A stretch of 64,000 bases of DNA from an uncultured Sphingomonas sp. (GCF_913774285.1 NZ_CAJYHX010000024.1:1-64000), one strand, 5' to 3'; counted from the stretch's first letter, positions 44,201 through 52,390 are shown. Made by a program: numbers and translations. The notes: a model not told the origin generated them from the letters alone.

Positions 44201-44391
44201 CGCTCGAGCGAGGCGCGGATGCCGGTGACGACGATCTCGCCGCTGTCCTGGCCCGCGTCCTGCGCCGTGTCGGCCGCGGCAGAGTCGGTGGCGGTGCTGG
44301 TCTGCGCCGCGGCGAGGCCGGGCATGGCGAGTGCCGTCGCGACGGCGAGCATGGATACCGCGCGAACGCGCGATGACGAACGAATACGCAT
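41206..44391 (-). CDS. Large TonB-dependent receptor with SapC/halogenase partners
   Basis: A 1061-residue receptor, longer than the others here because of an extended barrel. Signal peptide residues 1-30; TonB box region GEIVVTGIRASLERSI; plug with TVTVRGFGAQYNMVTLNGRQLA; cysteine pairs CISCG near the plug-barrel junction and CLVC in an extracellular loop could form disulfides. ATG 44391 follows AGGAGGGG. The class with an ASLERS plug usually imports oligosaccharides. A LacI-type palindrome is 70 bp upstream. Confidence 0.92.
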   Translation of the reverse strand: MRIRSSSRVRAVSMLAVATALAMPGLAAAQTSTATDSAAADTAQDAGQDSGEIVVTGIRASLERSIALKRDSTGIVDAISAEDIGKFANTNLAESLQRITGVSIDRVNGEGSTVTVRGFGAQYNMVTLNGRQLAASNIVAVGGDQGGDGAGGFGRSFDFANLASEGVKTLEVYKTGRAAVPSGGIGATINIVGVRPLDRQAGFSGSIGAKASYDTSADDCISCGSHVTPEFSGVASWSDQEQRFGVTLFGSYQKRNFSFPSQANNYWNMPRLSDFLDPSKGYITANTKINNRPTDPNTLVAVPDDYRHHFSEASRERINGQAVVQYRPSDSMTFTVDGLFAQLRSSERRSSQSNWFSKPFDEVTFDDSSNGIATTKYLHETLNGVKDEGFENAYRAQKNRLWDIGGNLKWQLADNFSLNFDGHIGKAESLPDNPNGQTSTTVAFNGNIVTSHGLTWDNDGFPTQTLTINDCYSQTTPTGVAFKNGNCNGVFDAGDLSAAVQRQFASTQSQKIKEGRIDAGWDLGGGSRFDFGGDFRTTDTRQTQYNTRQTLGDWNNALPPDVAAFAPGTVQQYCLVCQFHHNNATADAVGKVAWRAQDTTKLYNALYNHYIGITNDGVSHANVVEGNNDNRVKEDIWAAYGQLTWKGELAGRKATLVMGVRYEHTKVKSTSFQTVPLAVVWQADNDFTVLNSADRQAVSGKGSYDNLLPQIDFQIEAAKNLIGRVSYSKTISRAPYGSLFASTGAGALNNPTSLGGVATGNQNNPGLKPLDSDNFDVSLEWYPRRDVYLSVGFFDKRVHNFIGNSVVQRNLFGLRDPTAGPLAQAGRAIVTGLGGDISNVNLFTSTAVLQKYNGNVAAATAELQANYVPATKTFGSSYISNTLAAIDVNPTSADPLLNFAVNTPINNRDAEIYGVELAGQYFLGNTGFGIAASYTLVRGNVGFNITADPNDNQFALSGLSDTANATLIYDKHGISARLSYNWRAKFLSDLNRGAAHNPVFNDPYGQVDLSINYDLTKNIALSFEGINLLEEGVRSYSRDYINTWYESEGSARYLVGARFRF

Positions 44392-44460
44392 GTGGGTTTC
44401 TTCCCCTCCTGAACGGGCCATTAGGCCCTGATGGTCCGCTGAATACCGACACCAGTCGGC

Positions 44461-44472
44461 GACAACGTTGTC
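44461..44472. promoter_or_regulatory. LacI-type palindrome GACAACGTTGTC
   Basis: A perfect 12-bp palindrome with central CG, 70 bp upstream of the receptor start and 37 bp before the GH3 stop. Its half-site (GACAA) differs from those at 19108 and 46990, so another LacI-family regulator, not necessarily in this window, may control the receptor-SapC-halogenase operon. Confidence 0.5.
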
Positions 44473-44508
44473 TTACTTGTCCTCACACTTTCCCCTTTCG
44501 TTATGTTT

Positions 44509-46740
44509 TCATTCACGAATCGCTCCGCCAGGCACGTCTACTTCGCGAACCATGGTCGCGGAAGCGGAATCCTGCCCGATCGCAAGGCGATACTTGCCGG
44601 CGGCAATTGTCCAGCGGCCGCCCTTCCAGCGCGCCAACGCGTGCGGGTCGGCGGCGAGCGTAACCTGTGCGGACTCGCCCGGCTTGAGCGCCTGGCGCTT
44701 CCACGCGGCAAGCCGCGAAGCCCCCCCCTCGGGCCCGGTGACGTAGAGCTGCGGCACGACCGTGCCGGCGCGCGCCCCCTCGTTCCGGACGGTGACCGTC
44801 ACCGAAGGCGCCGCACCGCCGGTGAAGCGCGCATCGCGGAAGGCGAAGCGGGTGTAGCTGAGGCCAAAACCGAACGGGAACAGCGGCTGCGTGCCCTGCG
44901 CGGCATACCAGCGATAGCCGACATTGGCGCCTTCGCTGTAGGCCACAGCCCAGCTCGGCAGCGTGCTGCCGTCGCCTGCACCGGCGTCGCTGGCGGCATC
45001 CGAGTTGAGCCCGGCGGGCACCACCGGCTTGGGCCGGGGCAGCTGGTCGGCGCTCTTCGGGAAGCTGATCGGCAACCGGCCCGAGGGATTGACGTCGCCG
45101 AACAGGATGCCCGCGACCGCCTCGCCGCCGCGCTGGCCGGGATACCAGGCCTGGAGCACGGCGGGGACCTGGTCGAGCCACGGCATCAGTACCGGACCGC
45201 CCGTCTCGAGCACCACCACCGTCTTCGGGTTCGCCTTGGCGACCGCGGCGATCAGGGCATCCTGCTTGTCGGGCAGCGCAAGCGAATCGACGTCCTGCGC
45301 CTCGGTCGCCCACTGCGTCGCGAACAGCACGACCATGTCGGCCGAGCGCGCGGCGGCCGCCGCGGCGGCGGGGTCGCTGCCGTCGACATAGGTGACCTGC
45401 GCCTGGGGCGCCTTGGCGCGGATCGCCTGGAGCGGCGACGAGGCATGCCAGGTCATTCGTGCAAACGAGGCGGCAGCGCCTTTGGTCAGCGGGATCTCGA
45501 CCGGCGCGCCGCCGACCGAGCGCACCTGGCTCGACCCGCCGCCCGACAGCACGCCGACATCGGCATGGCCGCCGATCAGCAGGATCTTCTTCGCCGACTT
45601 GGCCAGCGGCAGCAGGTCACCCTGGTTGCGCAGCAGCACCATGCCCGCCTCGGCAACGCGCTGCGCGACTTCGGCATGCGCGGCATAGTCGATCGGCTGG
45701 GCGGTGGCCGGGGTCGGATGGTCGTAGAGGCCGCTGGCGATGACGCCCGTGAGGATGCGCGTCACCATCTGGTCGATCCGCGCCTCGGTGATCTGCCCCG
45801 CCTGGATCGCCGCATCGATCTTCTCGGGCGCGAAATAGATTGCGTGGTCGAGCTCCTGGCCCGATTCCTGGTCTAGCCCCGCCATCGCTGCCTTGACGGT
45901 GGAGTGCACCGCACCCCAGTCGCTCATCACCCAGCCGGTATAGCGCCAGTCGCGGCGCAGCACGTCGGTGAGCATCCGCGCGCTCTCGCAGGCATAATCG
46001 CCTTCGATGCGGTTATAGGCGCACATCACCGAGCCGGGCTTGCCCGCCTTGATCGCAATCTCGAAGGCCAGCAGGTCGCTTTCGCGCAATGCCGCGTCGT
46101 CGATCCGCGCGTTGAGCACGGTGCGGCCGGTCTCCTGCGCATTCAGGATGAAATGCTTGATCGTCGAGACGATGTGGTTCGACTGGACACCGTCGATCGC
46201 CGCGCCGGCCAGCGTGCCGGCAAGGATCGGATCCTCGCCGAGATATTCGAAGTTGCGGCCGTTCCACGCGTCGCGGGTGAGGTTCACGCCGCCGGCGAGC
46301 AGCACGTTGAAGGTCTTGGCGCGTGCCTCGGCGCCGATCATCGCGCCGCCCGCGCGGGCCAGCTCGGGGTCGAAGGTCGCGGCGGTGGCGAGCCCCGAGG
46401 GCAGTGCCGTCGCGACATCGCCCTTGCGCTGCTCGACCTGGTTGGCGACGCCGAGGCTGGCGTCGCTTTCGCGCAGCGTCGGGATGCCGAGCCGGGGGAT
46501 GCCGGGGACATAGCCGGCCGAGGGAATCATGTCCGCCGGGGCGGGCTGCGCGCGGGGCGGGAACAGACCGTGGATCAGCTGCAGCTTCTCGGCATGCGTC
46601 ATCGCGCGGACCAGCGCGGCGGCGCGGGCCTCGGACGCCAGCTTGCTATCCTGCCAGACGGGCGGTGTGCTCTGCGCATAGGACGCCGCGGGCGCGGTGC
46701 CGGCCAGAAGAAGCAAGGCAAGGGCGCGGGCAGCGTTCAT
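44509..46740 (-). CDS. GH3 beta-glucosidase/beta-xylosidase, exported
   Basis: A 743-residue enzyme. Signal peptide residues 1-23 (ends SYAQ). GH3 N-terminal barrel with NGRNFEYLGEDP, KHFILNAQETGR and the nucleophile Asp in VMSDWGAVHS; second alpha/beta domain (LLIGGHADVG ... VVVLETGGPV); C-terminal fibronectin III-like domain (VTVTVRNEGARAGTVVPQLYV). All domains are intact. It would cleave beta-linked oligosaccharides in the periplasm. ATG 46740 is chosen over the longer open frame because the signal peptide follows. Two LacI-type operators lie about 230 bp upstream. Confidence 0.92.
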   Translation of the reverse strand: MNAARALALLLLAGTAPAASYAQSTPPVWQDSKLASEARAAALVRAMTHAEKLQLIHGLFPPRAQPAPADMIPSAGYVPGIPRLGIPTLRESDASLGVANQVEQRKGDVATALPSGLATAATFDPELARAGGAMIGAEARAKTFNVLLAGGVNLTRDAWNGRNFEYLGEDPILAGTLAGAAIDGVQSNHIVSTIKHFILNAQETGRTVLNARIDDAALRESDLLAFEIAIKAGKPGSVMCAYNRIEGDYACESARMLTDVLRRDWRYTGWVMSDWGAVHSTVKAAMAGLDQESGQELDHAIYFAPEKIDAAIQAGQITEARIDQMVTRILTGVIASGLYDHPTPATAQPIDYAAHAEVAQRVAEAGMVLLRNQGDLLPLAKSAKKILLIGGHADVGVLSGGGSSQVRSVGGAPVEIPLTKGAAASFARMTWHASSPLQAIRAKAPQAQVTYVDGSDPAAAAAAARSADMVVLFATQWATEAQDVDSLALPDKQDALIAAVAKANPKTVVVLETGGPVLMPWLDQVPAVLQAWYPGQRGGEAVAGILFGDVNPSGRLPISFPKSADQLPRPKPVVPAGLNSDAASDAGAGDGSTLPSWAVAYSEGANVGYRWYAAQGTQPLFPFGFGLSYTRFAFRDARFTGGAAPSVTVTVRNEGARAGTVVPQLYVTGPEGGASRLAAWKRQALKPGESAQVTLAADPHALARWKGGRWTIAAGKYRLAIGQDSASATMVREVDVPGGAIRE

Positions 46741-46965
46741 CGGCGCGAGAGTTCCTGATGCTGGGGAAGGGGTGCAGCCCGAAAAATGCGGCCGCCGTCC
46801 ATCGGGGCGGACGACGGCCGCAGGTAATCCGCCCTTGAGGAGGGGGCCGGAACCGGAAAGCGTATTGGGGTGAAGGCGCGCGTCGGCGCAGTCGCGCAGC
46901 GAACGGCAGCAATGCCCGGCATGTCCTCTCCCCCATTTCGACCCGCATTGTTGCGAGCTAGTTTT

Positions 46966-47003
46966 CTGACAGCGATGTCTGGATACATCTGACATCGATG
47001 TCA
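46966..47003. promoter_or_regulatory. Two tandem LacI-type operators
   Basis: TGACAGCGATGTCT (46966-46979) and the perfect palindrome TGACATCGATGTCA (46990-47003) match in 12 of 14 positions and are 24 bp apart. They lie 54 bp before the sugar transporter and about 226 bp before the divergent GH3 gene, so one LacI repressor, most simply the one at 48287, could control both. Confidence 0.65.
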
Positions 47004-47056
47004 AGCACAAAGCCGACCCGCATTGCCTGGCGCGCGGCGGCCGCTAAGGTCCGGGC

Positions 47057-48274
47057 GTGGCATCCGCTCCCCTCCCCTCCTCGGCATCGGTCATGGTCGC
47101 GCGCCTGTTTCGCCGCTCGATCGGCATCTTCTTCATGGGCGGCTTCGTCACGGCGCTGGTCGGTTTGCTGGTGCCGCGGCTGACGCTGATCGACCGGCTC
47201 GACTATACCCGTGCGGTACTGGTGCAGTTCGCCTTCCATTCGAGCTATCTGCTGTTCGCGCTGCCGATCACCGCGCTGCTGGTCCGCACCGGCTATATGC
47301 GCGCCATCGCCGCCGGGCTGGCGGTGATGACCTGCGCCTGCGTGGCGCTGGGCGGCGCGGCGTGGATCGGCAGTTATCCGCTGCTGCTGCTGGCGTTGCT
47401 GAGCCTGTCGACCGGCATCACCTTTCTCCAGATCGCCGCCAATGTCGTGCAGCCCTTGGTCGCAACCGAAGGGGGCGGCGCCGCGCGGCTGACCCTGCTC
47501 CAGGGGTTCAACTCGGTCGGCACCGTGCTGGCGCCGCTGCTCGGCGCGGGCTTCCTGCTCCAGCTCGGCGCGATGGGGCGCGTGCCGCTGGCGCTGCCGT
47601 TCCTCGCCTGCGCGGTGGTGCTGGGGGGGCTGTGCCTCGTCTTCTGGCGCGCGCGCGACCTGCTGGCGTCCCACCCCGCCCCGGCGCGGCTGCCGCTGGC
47701 GGCACTCGGCCGGGTGCTGCGCGAACGGCGGCTCGCCTGGGGGGCGCTCGCTATGTTCGGCTATGTCGGCGCGGAAGTGACGATCGGCAGCCTGCTCGCC
47801 AATTATCTCGCGCTGCCGACGATCCTCGCCATCGATCCGGCAAGCGCCGGGCGGCTGGTCAGCCTCTATTGGGGCGGAGCGATGCTCGGGCGCTTCGCCG
47901 GCGCGCTGGGGCTGGCGCGGATCGCACCGGCGCGGCTGCTTGCGGGGGTGGCCCTCGGGGCCGTGCTGCTGGTCGGCATCGCAAGCGGCGCGCAGGGCAT
48001 AGCGGGAGCCGCGGCGCTGATCGCAGTGGGGCTGTGCAACGCCATCATGTACCCGACGATCTTCGCGCTGGCGCTGCCCGAGGACCGCGGGCTTGCCGCC
48101 TATGCCTCGATGATCCTGTGCATGGCGGTGGTCGGCGGCGCCGTGGTGCCGCTCGCCACCGGCGCGCTGGCCGACCAGGTCGGGCTCGCCGCCGCACTGG
48201 CGCTGCCGCTGCTGTGCTATCTGGGGATCGCCGGCTTCGCATGCATGATAGCGCTATCGCCTGCGAGGCGATAA
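47057..48274 (+). CDS. FHS/FucP-like MFS sugar transporter
   Basis: A 405-residue membrane protein with twelve predicted helices, resembling the fucose/glucose-galactose H+ symporter group (IGIFFMGGFVTALVGLLVPRL in helix one, GYVGAEVTIGSLLANYL in helix seven). GTG 47057 is chosen because AAGG lies 7 bases upstream; ATG 47093 is a shorter alternative. It is followed 12 bp later by a LacI gene and is divergent from the GH3 enzyme, suggesting it imports the monosaccharide released by that enzyme. Confidence 0.85.
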   Translation: MASAPLPSSASVMVARLFRRSIGIFFMGGFVTALVGLLVPRLTLIDRLDYTRAVLVQFAFHSSYLLFALPITALLVRTGYMRAIAAGLAVMTCACVALGGAAWIGSYPLLLLALLSLSTGITFLQIAANVVQPLVATEGGGAARLTLLQGFNSVGTVLAPLLGAGFLLQLGAMGRVPLALPFLACAVVLGGLCLVFWRARDLLASHPAPARLPLAALGRVLRERRLAWGALAMFGYVGAEVTIGSLLANYLALPTILAIDPASAGRLVSLYWGGAMLGRFAGALGLARIAPARLLAGVALGAVLLVGIASGAQGIAGAAALIAVGLCNAIMYPTIFALALPEDRGLAAYASMILCMAVVGGAVVPLATGALADQVGLAAALALPLLCYLGIAGFACMIALSPARR

Positions 48275-48286
48275 GACTGCACACGC

Positions 48287-49315
48287 ATGAAGCCGCTTAC
48301 CCTCAAGGACGTCGCCCGGCAGGCGGGCGTTTCGCCCAAGACCGTCTCGCGCGTGATCAACGGCGAGGCTTATGTCCGGCCCGAGGTGCGCGCGGCGGTA
48401 CAGAAGGTGGTCGACGAACTCGGCTATCGCCCCAATGCCTTTGCCCGCGAGCTGTCCAGCGCCCGCTCCTTCCTGCTCGGCCTCTATTTCGACGACCCGG
48501 CCTCGGCCTATGCCGCCGATGTCCAGCGCGGCGCGCTCGCGCGGTGCCGGGCGCTCGGCTACCATCTTGTCGTCGAGCAGGTGACGCGCGACCGGCCCGG
48601 CTGGCTGGCGGAGTGCGAAGCGTCGCTGCGCGCGATGCGGCTGGGCGGCGCGATCCTTCCTCCGCCCTTGTGCGACTGGCCCGAACTGCTCGATCTGTTC
48701 GCGCGGATGGAGGTTTCCGTGGTGCGGGTCTCGCCCGGCGATGCCGACCATCGTACCGCCGCGGTGGAAATGGACGAACGCGGCGCCGCGCGCGAGCTGA
48801 CCGAAGCGCTGATCGCCCTCGGCCACCGCGACATCGGCTTCATCCAGGGCAATCCCGAGCACCATGCCGCCGCCCGCCGGCAAGAGGGCTTCGCAGCGGC
48901 GATGGCCGCGGCGGGCCTTGCCCTGCGCGCAGAGCGAACGCTGCCGGGCGACTTCACCTTCCGCGCAGGCCTGGCAGCCGGCGAAAAGCTGCTGGCAGGC
49001 CCGGACCGGCCGAGCGCGATCTTCGCCGCCAATGACGAGATGGCGCTGGGCGTCCTGGTCGCGGCGATGCGCGCCGGGATCGCGGTGCCCGACCAGCTCT
49101 CAATCGCCGGGTTCGACGATGCCGCGATCGCCCGCATGGCCTGGCCGCCGCTCAGCACCGTCCACCAGCCGCATGTCGAGATGGCAGCGGCGGCGGTAGA
49201 GCTGCTCACCCGCCCCGCAGAGAGCCGCAAGGCGACGCCCTCGCTTCGCCTGCCCCATCGGCTGATCCTGCGTGACAGCATCGGCCCCGCGCCCGCTTCA
49301 GAAGCCGAGCGATAG
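48287..49315 (+). CDS. LacI-family transcriptional regulator
   Basis: A 342-residue regulator: helix-turn-helix LKDVARQAGVSPKTVSRVIN (residues 5-24), hinge YRPNAFARELSSARS, ligand-binding domain with AIFAANDEMALGVL and the closing LILRDSI. ATG 48287 is 12 bp after the transporter stop, so it is co-transcribed. It probably binds the tandem operators at 46966-47003. Its 3' end overlaps the convergent TorF-like gene by 18 bp. Confidence 0.92.
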   Translation: MKPLTLKDVARQAGVSPKTVSRVINGEAYVRPEVRAAVQKVVDELGYRPNAFARELSSARSFLLGLYFDDPASAYAADVQRGALARCRALGYHLVVEQVTRDRPGWLAECEASLRAMRLGGAILPPPLCDWPELLDLFARMEVSVVRVSPGDADHRTAAVEMDERGAARELTEALIALGHRDIGFIQGNPEHHAAARRQEGFAAAMAAAGLALRAERTLPGDFTFRAGLAAGEKLLAGPDRPSAIFAANDEMALGVLVAAMRAGIAVPDQLSIAGFDDAAIARMAWPPLSTVHQPHVEMAAAAVELLTRPAESRKATPSLRLPHRLILRDSIGPAPASEAER

Positions 49316-50032
49316 CACCAGCGTGACCGCCCGGCGCGCATGCGCGGCGCCGCGATAGAAATCGGTGCCCGGCGCACCGCCGCTCCAGGCAAGTTGGGCG
49401 TCGATCCGCCCGAACCGCTTCGCCACACCGAGGCTGTAATCCATCTGCGTCCGGTCGGCGCTGTAACGCGGCACCGTCCCCAGGAACTGCATTGCCCCGG
49501 CATGGGCGAGGAGCCGCCAGCCAGGTGCCGGGCGCGCGACGCCATCGACCGTGGCGTAGAGCGTCGAGGTGTCACGCCACAGATAGTCGGGGGAATAGTG
49601 CAGCCGCGCCGACAAGCTGCGGCCGCCGATGCCGAGATAGGCTTCGGTGTAGCCCGATCCGCGGGGCGTCGTCGCGGCGCTGCGGAACTCGCGCCGCGTT
49701 ACCCCGACATCGAGCACATGCCCGCCGGACAGCCGCCAGGCATAGCCGGCATCGACACCTGCCGACACCAGCGCCACCCCCTGCGGCAGCGCCGCCACGG
49801 TTGCCGAAGCGTCGGCATAGATGCCCGAGCGATCGTCATAGCCGAGCGACAGCGTCGCGGCGGGGCGCCCCGCGCTGATGCTGCGCCCGCGCCAGCGCTC
49901 GTCGTTGGTGACCGAGACCTGCCCGCTCCACTGCGCGCGCGCCGGTACCGCGCTCAGCAGCGCGAGTGCCAGCAGCGCCTCAGCGGCGCAGCGCTGCGCA
50001 TTTCGCCTTCCCGACAACGCTCGCACAGGCAT
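49298..50032 (-). CDS. TorF-like putative outer-membrane porin
   Basis: A 244-residue exported protein. Signal peptide about residues 17-35 (ends VPARAQ), mature start WSGQVSVTNDERWRGRSISAGRPA, then alternating strand patterns to a C-terminal Phe (VLSLGF), as in beta-barrels of the TorF family. ATG 50032 overlaps the S8 protease gene by 53 bp and has GGAG upstream; a start at 50092 would overlap more. It is the last gene of the sigma-anti-sigma-protease operon and may be an output or a substrate route of that system. Confidence 0.75.
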   Translation of the reverse strand: MPVRALSGRRNAQRCAAEALLALALLSAVPARAQWSGQVSVTNDERWRGRSISAGRPAATLSLGYDDRSGIYADASATVAALPQGVALVSAGVDAGYAWRLSGGHVLDVGVTRREFRSAATTPRGSGYTEAYLGIGGRSLSARLHYSPDYLWRDTSTLYATVDGVARPAPGWRLLAHAGAMQFLGTVPRYSADRTQMDYSLGVAKRFGRIDAQLAWSGGAPGTDFYRGAAHARRAVTLVLSLGF

Positions 50033-51173
50033 CGATTTCTCCGCCGCCGGGTCTAGCAGAAACGAGCGCGCTCCGTCTGCCGGGTGTCGCATGCCCTTCG
50101 CGGATCAGCGCGATCAGCCCGCTCACCTCGGCGGCAGCATAGGAGGAACCGCTTGCCAGATACCAGCGGCCGCCGGGTTGCGTCGTGGGAATGTCGCGGC
50201 CGGGCGCGGCATAGGGCCCGCCCGCCTGCCCTACCGGCGTCTCCGCCACCGCGACGACGCCGGGCATCGCGGCCGGAAAGCCGCCGCCGCGCAGCTTGGG
50301 ATCATAGGCCGCGACCACCGTTGCGCCGCGCGCGACTCCGATCCGCAGCAGCGTCTCGAGCAGCCGGCTGGGTGGCCCGGCGAGGCTGAGGTTGATCACA
50401 TCGGCGCGCTGCTCGACCGCGAAGCTTACCGCGCGGGCGAGGCTGAGGCTGTCGCAGAGCGTCGCGGCACCGGGGCCCGCCCCCTGCTCCGCACAGGCGC
50501 GCAGCGCGAGCAGGCGGGCGCCGGGGGCGATGCCGACGATGCCGACGCCATTGTCCGGCCGCGCCGCGATCACCCCGGCGATGCCGGTGCCGTGCCGTTC
50601 CGCCGCGACGCCTGCGCCATCGACGAAATTGCGCTCGATCGCGACCTGACCCGCCAGATCGGGGTGCCGGGCATCCACCTGGCTGTCGATCACCGCAATC
50701 CGCTCGCCCCGCCCAGTGGCGGTACGGTGCAGCACCGCCAAGTGCCAGGCACGCGCCACGGGCTGCGCCGGATAGAGCGGATCATTGGGCATGGGATCGC
50801 CCTGGGCTTCGAAGGTCGCAACCGGCTCGGACCATTCGACCGCCGGATCCCGGGCGACCTGCGCGGCCGCCTCTACCGGCGCGCGGCCCTTGGGCACGAT
50901 CAGGATGAAGCAATCGATGCCGATGATCGGCATCGGCCAGTTACCGGCCAGGCGCAGCCCGTTGCGCTTGGCCACCGCCGCCGCGATCCGCCGCCGCGCC
51001 GCCGCCGACTGGTCCTCGCCATAGCCGCCGCCATAGCCGCTTCCGGCGCGGAAGTGCGCGGGTGCCAGGCGGAGCATCATCAGGATGCGCGGCGCATCCT
51101 CCTCGGCGGCGCGTGCCTGCAACGGCACCGCCGCGAGCAGCAGGAGCAGCAGTGCCGCGCCCAGCCGCCTCAT
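49980..51173 (-). CDS. Exported S8 (subtilisin-like) serine peptidase
   Basis: A 397-residue protease. Signal peptide residues 1-21 (ends QARAA). Residues 28-123 form a propeptide-like domain ending DPAVEWSEPVATFEA. The catalytic triad is complete: Asp163 (AVIDSQVDARHPDLA), His194 (ERHGTGIAG), Ser344 (SGSSYAAAEVSG). ATG 51173 overlaps the anti-sigma stop by 4 bases (ATGA). The propeptide resembles the periplasmic domain of the anti-sigma protein encoded just before, suggesting a direct interaction between them. Confidence 0.9.
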   Translation of the reverse strand: MRRLGAALLLLLLAAVPLQARAAEEDAPRILMMLRLAPAHFRAGSGYGGGYGEDQSAAARRRIAAAVAKRNGLRLAGNWPMPIIGIDCFILIVPKGRAPVEAAAQVARDPAVEWSEPVATFEAQGDPMPNDPLYPAQPVARAWHLAVLHRTATGRGERIAVIDSQVDARHPDLAGQVAIERNFVDGAGVAAERHGTGIAGVIAARPDNGVGIVGIAPGARLLALRACAEQGAGPGAATLCDSLSLARAVSFAVEQRADVINLSLAGPPSRLLETLLRIGVARGATVVAAYDPKLRGGGFPAAMPGVVAVAETPVGQAGGPYAAPGRDIPTTQPGGRWYLASGSSYAAAEVSGLIALIREGHATPGRRSALVSARPGGGEIDACASVVGKAKCAALRR

Positions 51174-51796
51174 GGCGCGGCGTCGACCGGCTGGGCCAGC
51201 GTCACCCCCGGCTGCGTCCGCAGCCGCGCCAACGCTGCCGCACGTTCGCCGGGCGAAATGGCGAGCAGATAGGCACCCGCCGCGGTCGGTCCGTCGACCA
51301 GCCGCGCGCCCGAGGCTTCGATTGCCTTGCGCAGTGCCGGCTCGCGGGTGTCGGGCGCGAACATCACCAGGATATTGCCCGTCTGCCCCTCCTGCGGCGC
51401 GCCGAGCGCATGATAGGGTTGCGGCGTGGCGACGGACGGCACCTGACGCTGCAGGTGCAGCACCACGCCGACGCCGAGCACCAGCACCGCCGCCTGCGCC
51501 GCCAGCATCCAGCCCGCGCGGCGCAGGAAGCTTCGCGGCAGCTGCGCCGGCGCCTCGGGCCGGGCGAGTTCGGCGACCATCTGGTCCCAGCCGGCAACGC
51601 TCGGTGCGGGCAGGTCCGCCACGGCGCCATGCAGCCGTCGCTCCGCCGCCAGTTCGTCGCGGCACTCCGCACAGTCGGCGAGATGCGCGTCGACCAACAG
51701 CCGGTCGCCGGGTTCGATCTCCCCGGTCACATACCAGGGCAGCAGCAGCATCGTCGCTTCGTGCGGATCGCCGCGCAAATGGAGTAGGTCGCCCAT
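51170..51796 (-). CDS. Anti-sigma factor with zinc-finger and protease-propeptide-like periplasmic domain
   Basis: A 208-residue transmembrane anti-sigma factor. The cytosolic zinc-binding anti-sigma domain has His38-x3-Cys42-x2-Cys45 (HLADCAEC); a membrane helix is at about 94-114 (AGWMLAAQAAVLVLGVGVVL); the periplasmic domain at 141-204 (ARLVDGPTAAGAYLLAISPG ... LRTQPGVTLAQPV) resembles fervidolysin/I9-type subtilisin propeptides. It starts 3 bp after the sigma stop and overlaps the S8 gene by 4 bases. It should hold the ECF factor inactive until the periplasmic domain is cleaved or displaced. Confidence 0.88.
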   Translation of the reverse strand: MGDLLHLRGDPHEATMLLLPWYVTGEIEPGDRLLVDAHLADCAECRDELAAERRLHGAVADLPAPSVAGWDQMVAELARPEAPAQLPRSFLRRAGWMLAAQAAVLVLGVGVVLHLQRQVPSVATPQPYHALGAPQEGQTGNILVMFAPDTREPALRKAIEASGARLVDGPTAAGAYLLAISPGERAAALARLRTQPGVTLAQPVDAAP

Positions 51797-51799
51797 CGT

Positions 51800-52390
51800 C
51801 TAGATCCAGTCCGCCAATTCGCCCGCCATCGCGCGCCGCAACTGGCGCCGGGCATGGAACATCCGCGTCTTCACCGTATCGACCGGACATCCCAGAATCT
51901 CGGCAATCTCGCGATAGCCGATCTCGTGAAAATAGGTGAGGTCCACCACCGCGCGATGCTCGGCCGAGAGCACGCCCATCGCGCGCTGGAGCGCCTGCCG
52001 GGTGCGATCGCGCGACAGCCCCGCATCCGTGCTGCTGTCATCGGCGAGCTCGACGAGCGCCGCCACGTCCTCGGCGCGCTGCGGCTCGCGGGGGCGGGCC
52101 CGCACCGCCTTGCGATAGGCGATGGCGAACAGCCAGGTCGAGAGGCGGCTGGCGCCCGTGAAGTCCCCCGCCTTCTGCCACAGCACCATCAGCGTGTCGT
52201 TGACCACTTCCTCGACCAGCCCCGGCGAGCGGAGCAGCGTGCCGACGAAGCGGGTGAGCCGTGGCTGGTAGCGGCGATAGAGCTGCTCGAACGCCCGCAG
52301 GTCGCGCGCGCGCACTGCCGCGACGAGGCCCATCTCCTCGTCGTCCTGCCGTGCGGCCGATTGCCGCGCCTGGGGATCGCTCTGTATCAC
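51800..52390 (-). CDS. ECF-family RNA polymerase sigma factor
   Basis: A 196-residue sigma-70 ECF protein. Region 2: LRAFEQLYRRYQPRLTRFV, VEEVVNDTLMVLWQKAGDF and STWLFAIAYRKAV. Region 4: LSAEHRAVVDLTYFHEIGYREIAEILG with VDTVKTRMFHARRQLR. Translation probably starts at GTG 52390 with AGG upstream; ATG 52333 is a shorter alternative. Genes for its anti-sigma factor and an S8 protease follow in the same operon. Confidence 0.92.
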   Translation of the reverse strand: MIQSDPQARQSAARQDDEEMGLVAAVRARDLRAFEQLYRRYQPRLTRFVGTLLRSPGLVEEVVNDTLMVLWQKAGDFTGASRLSTWLFAIAYRKAVRARPREPQRAEDVAALVELADDSSTDAGLSRDRTRQALQRAMGVLSAEHRAVVDLTYFHEIGYREIAEILGCPVDTVKTRMFHARRQLRRAMAGELADWI

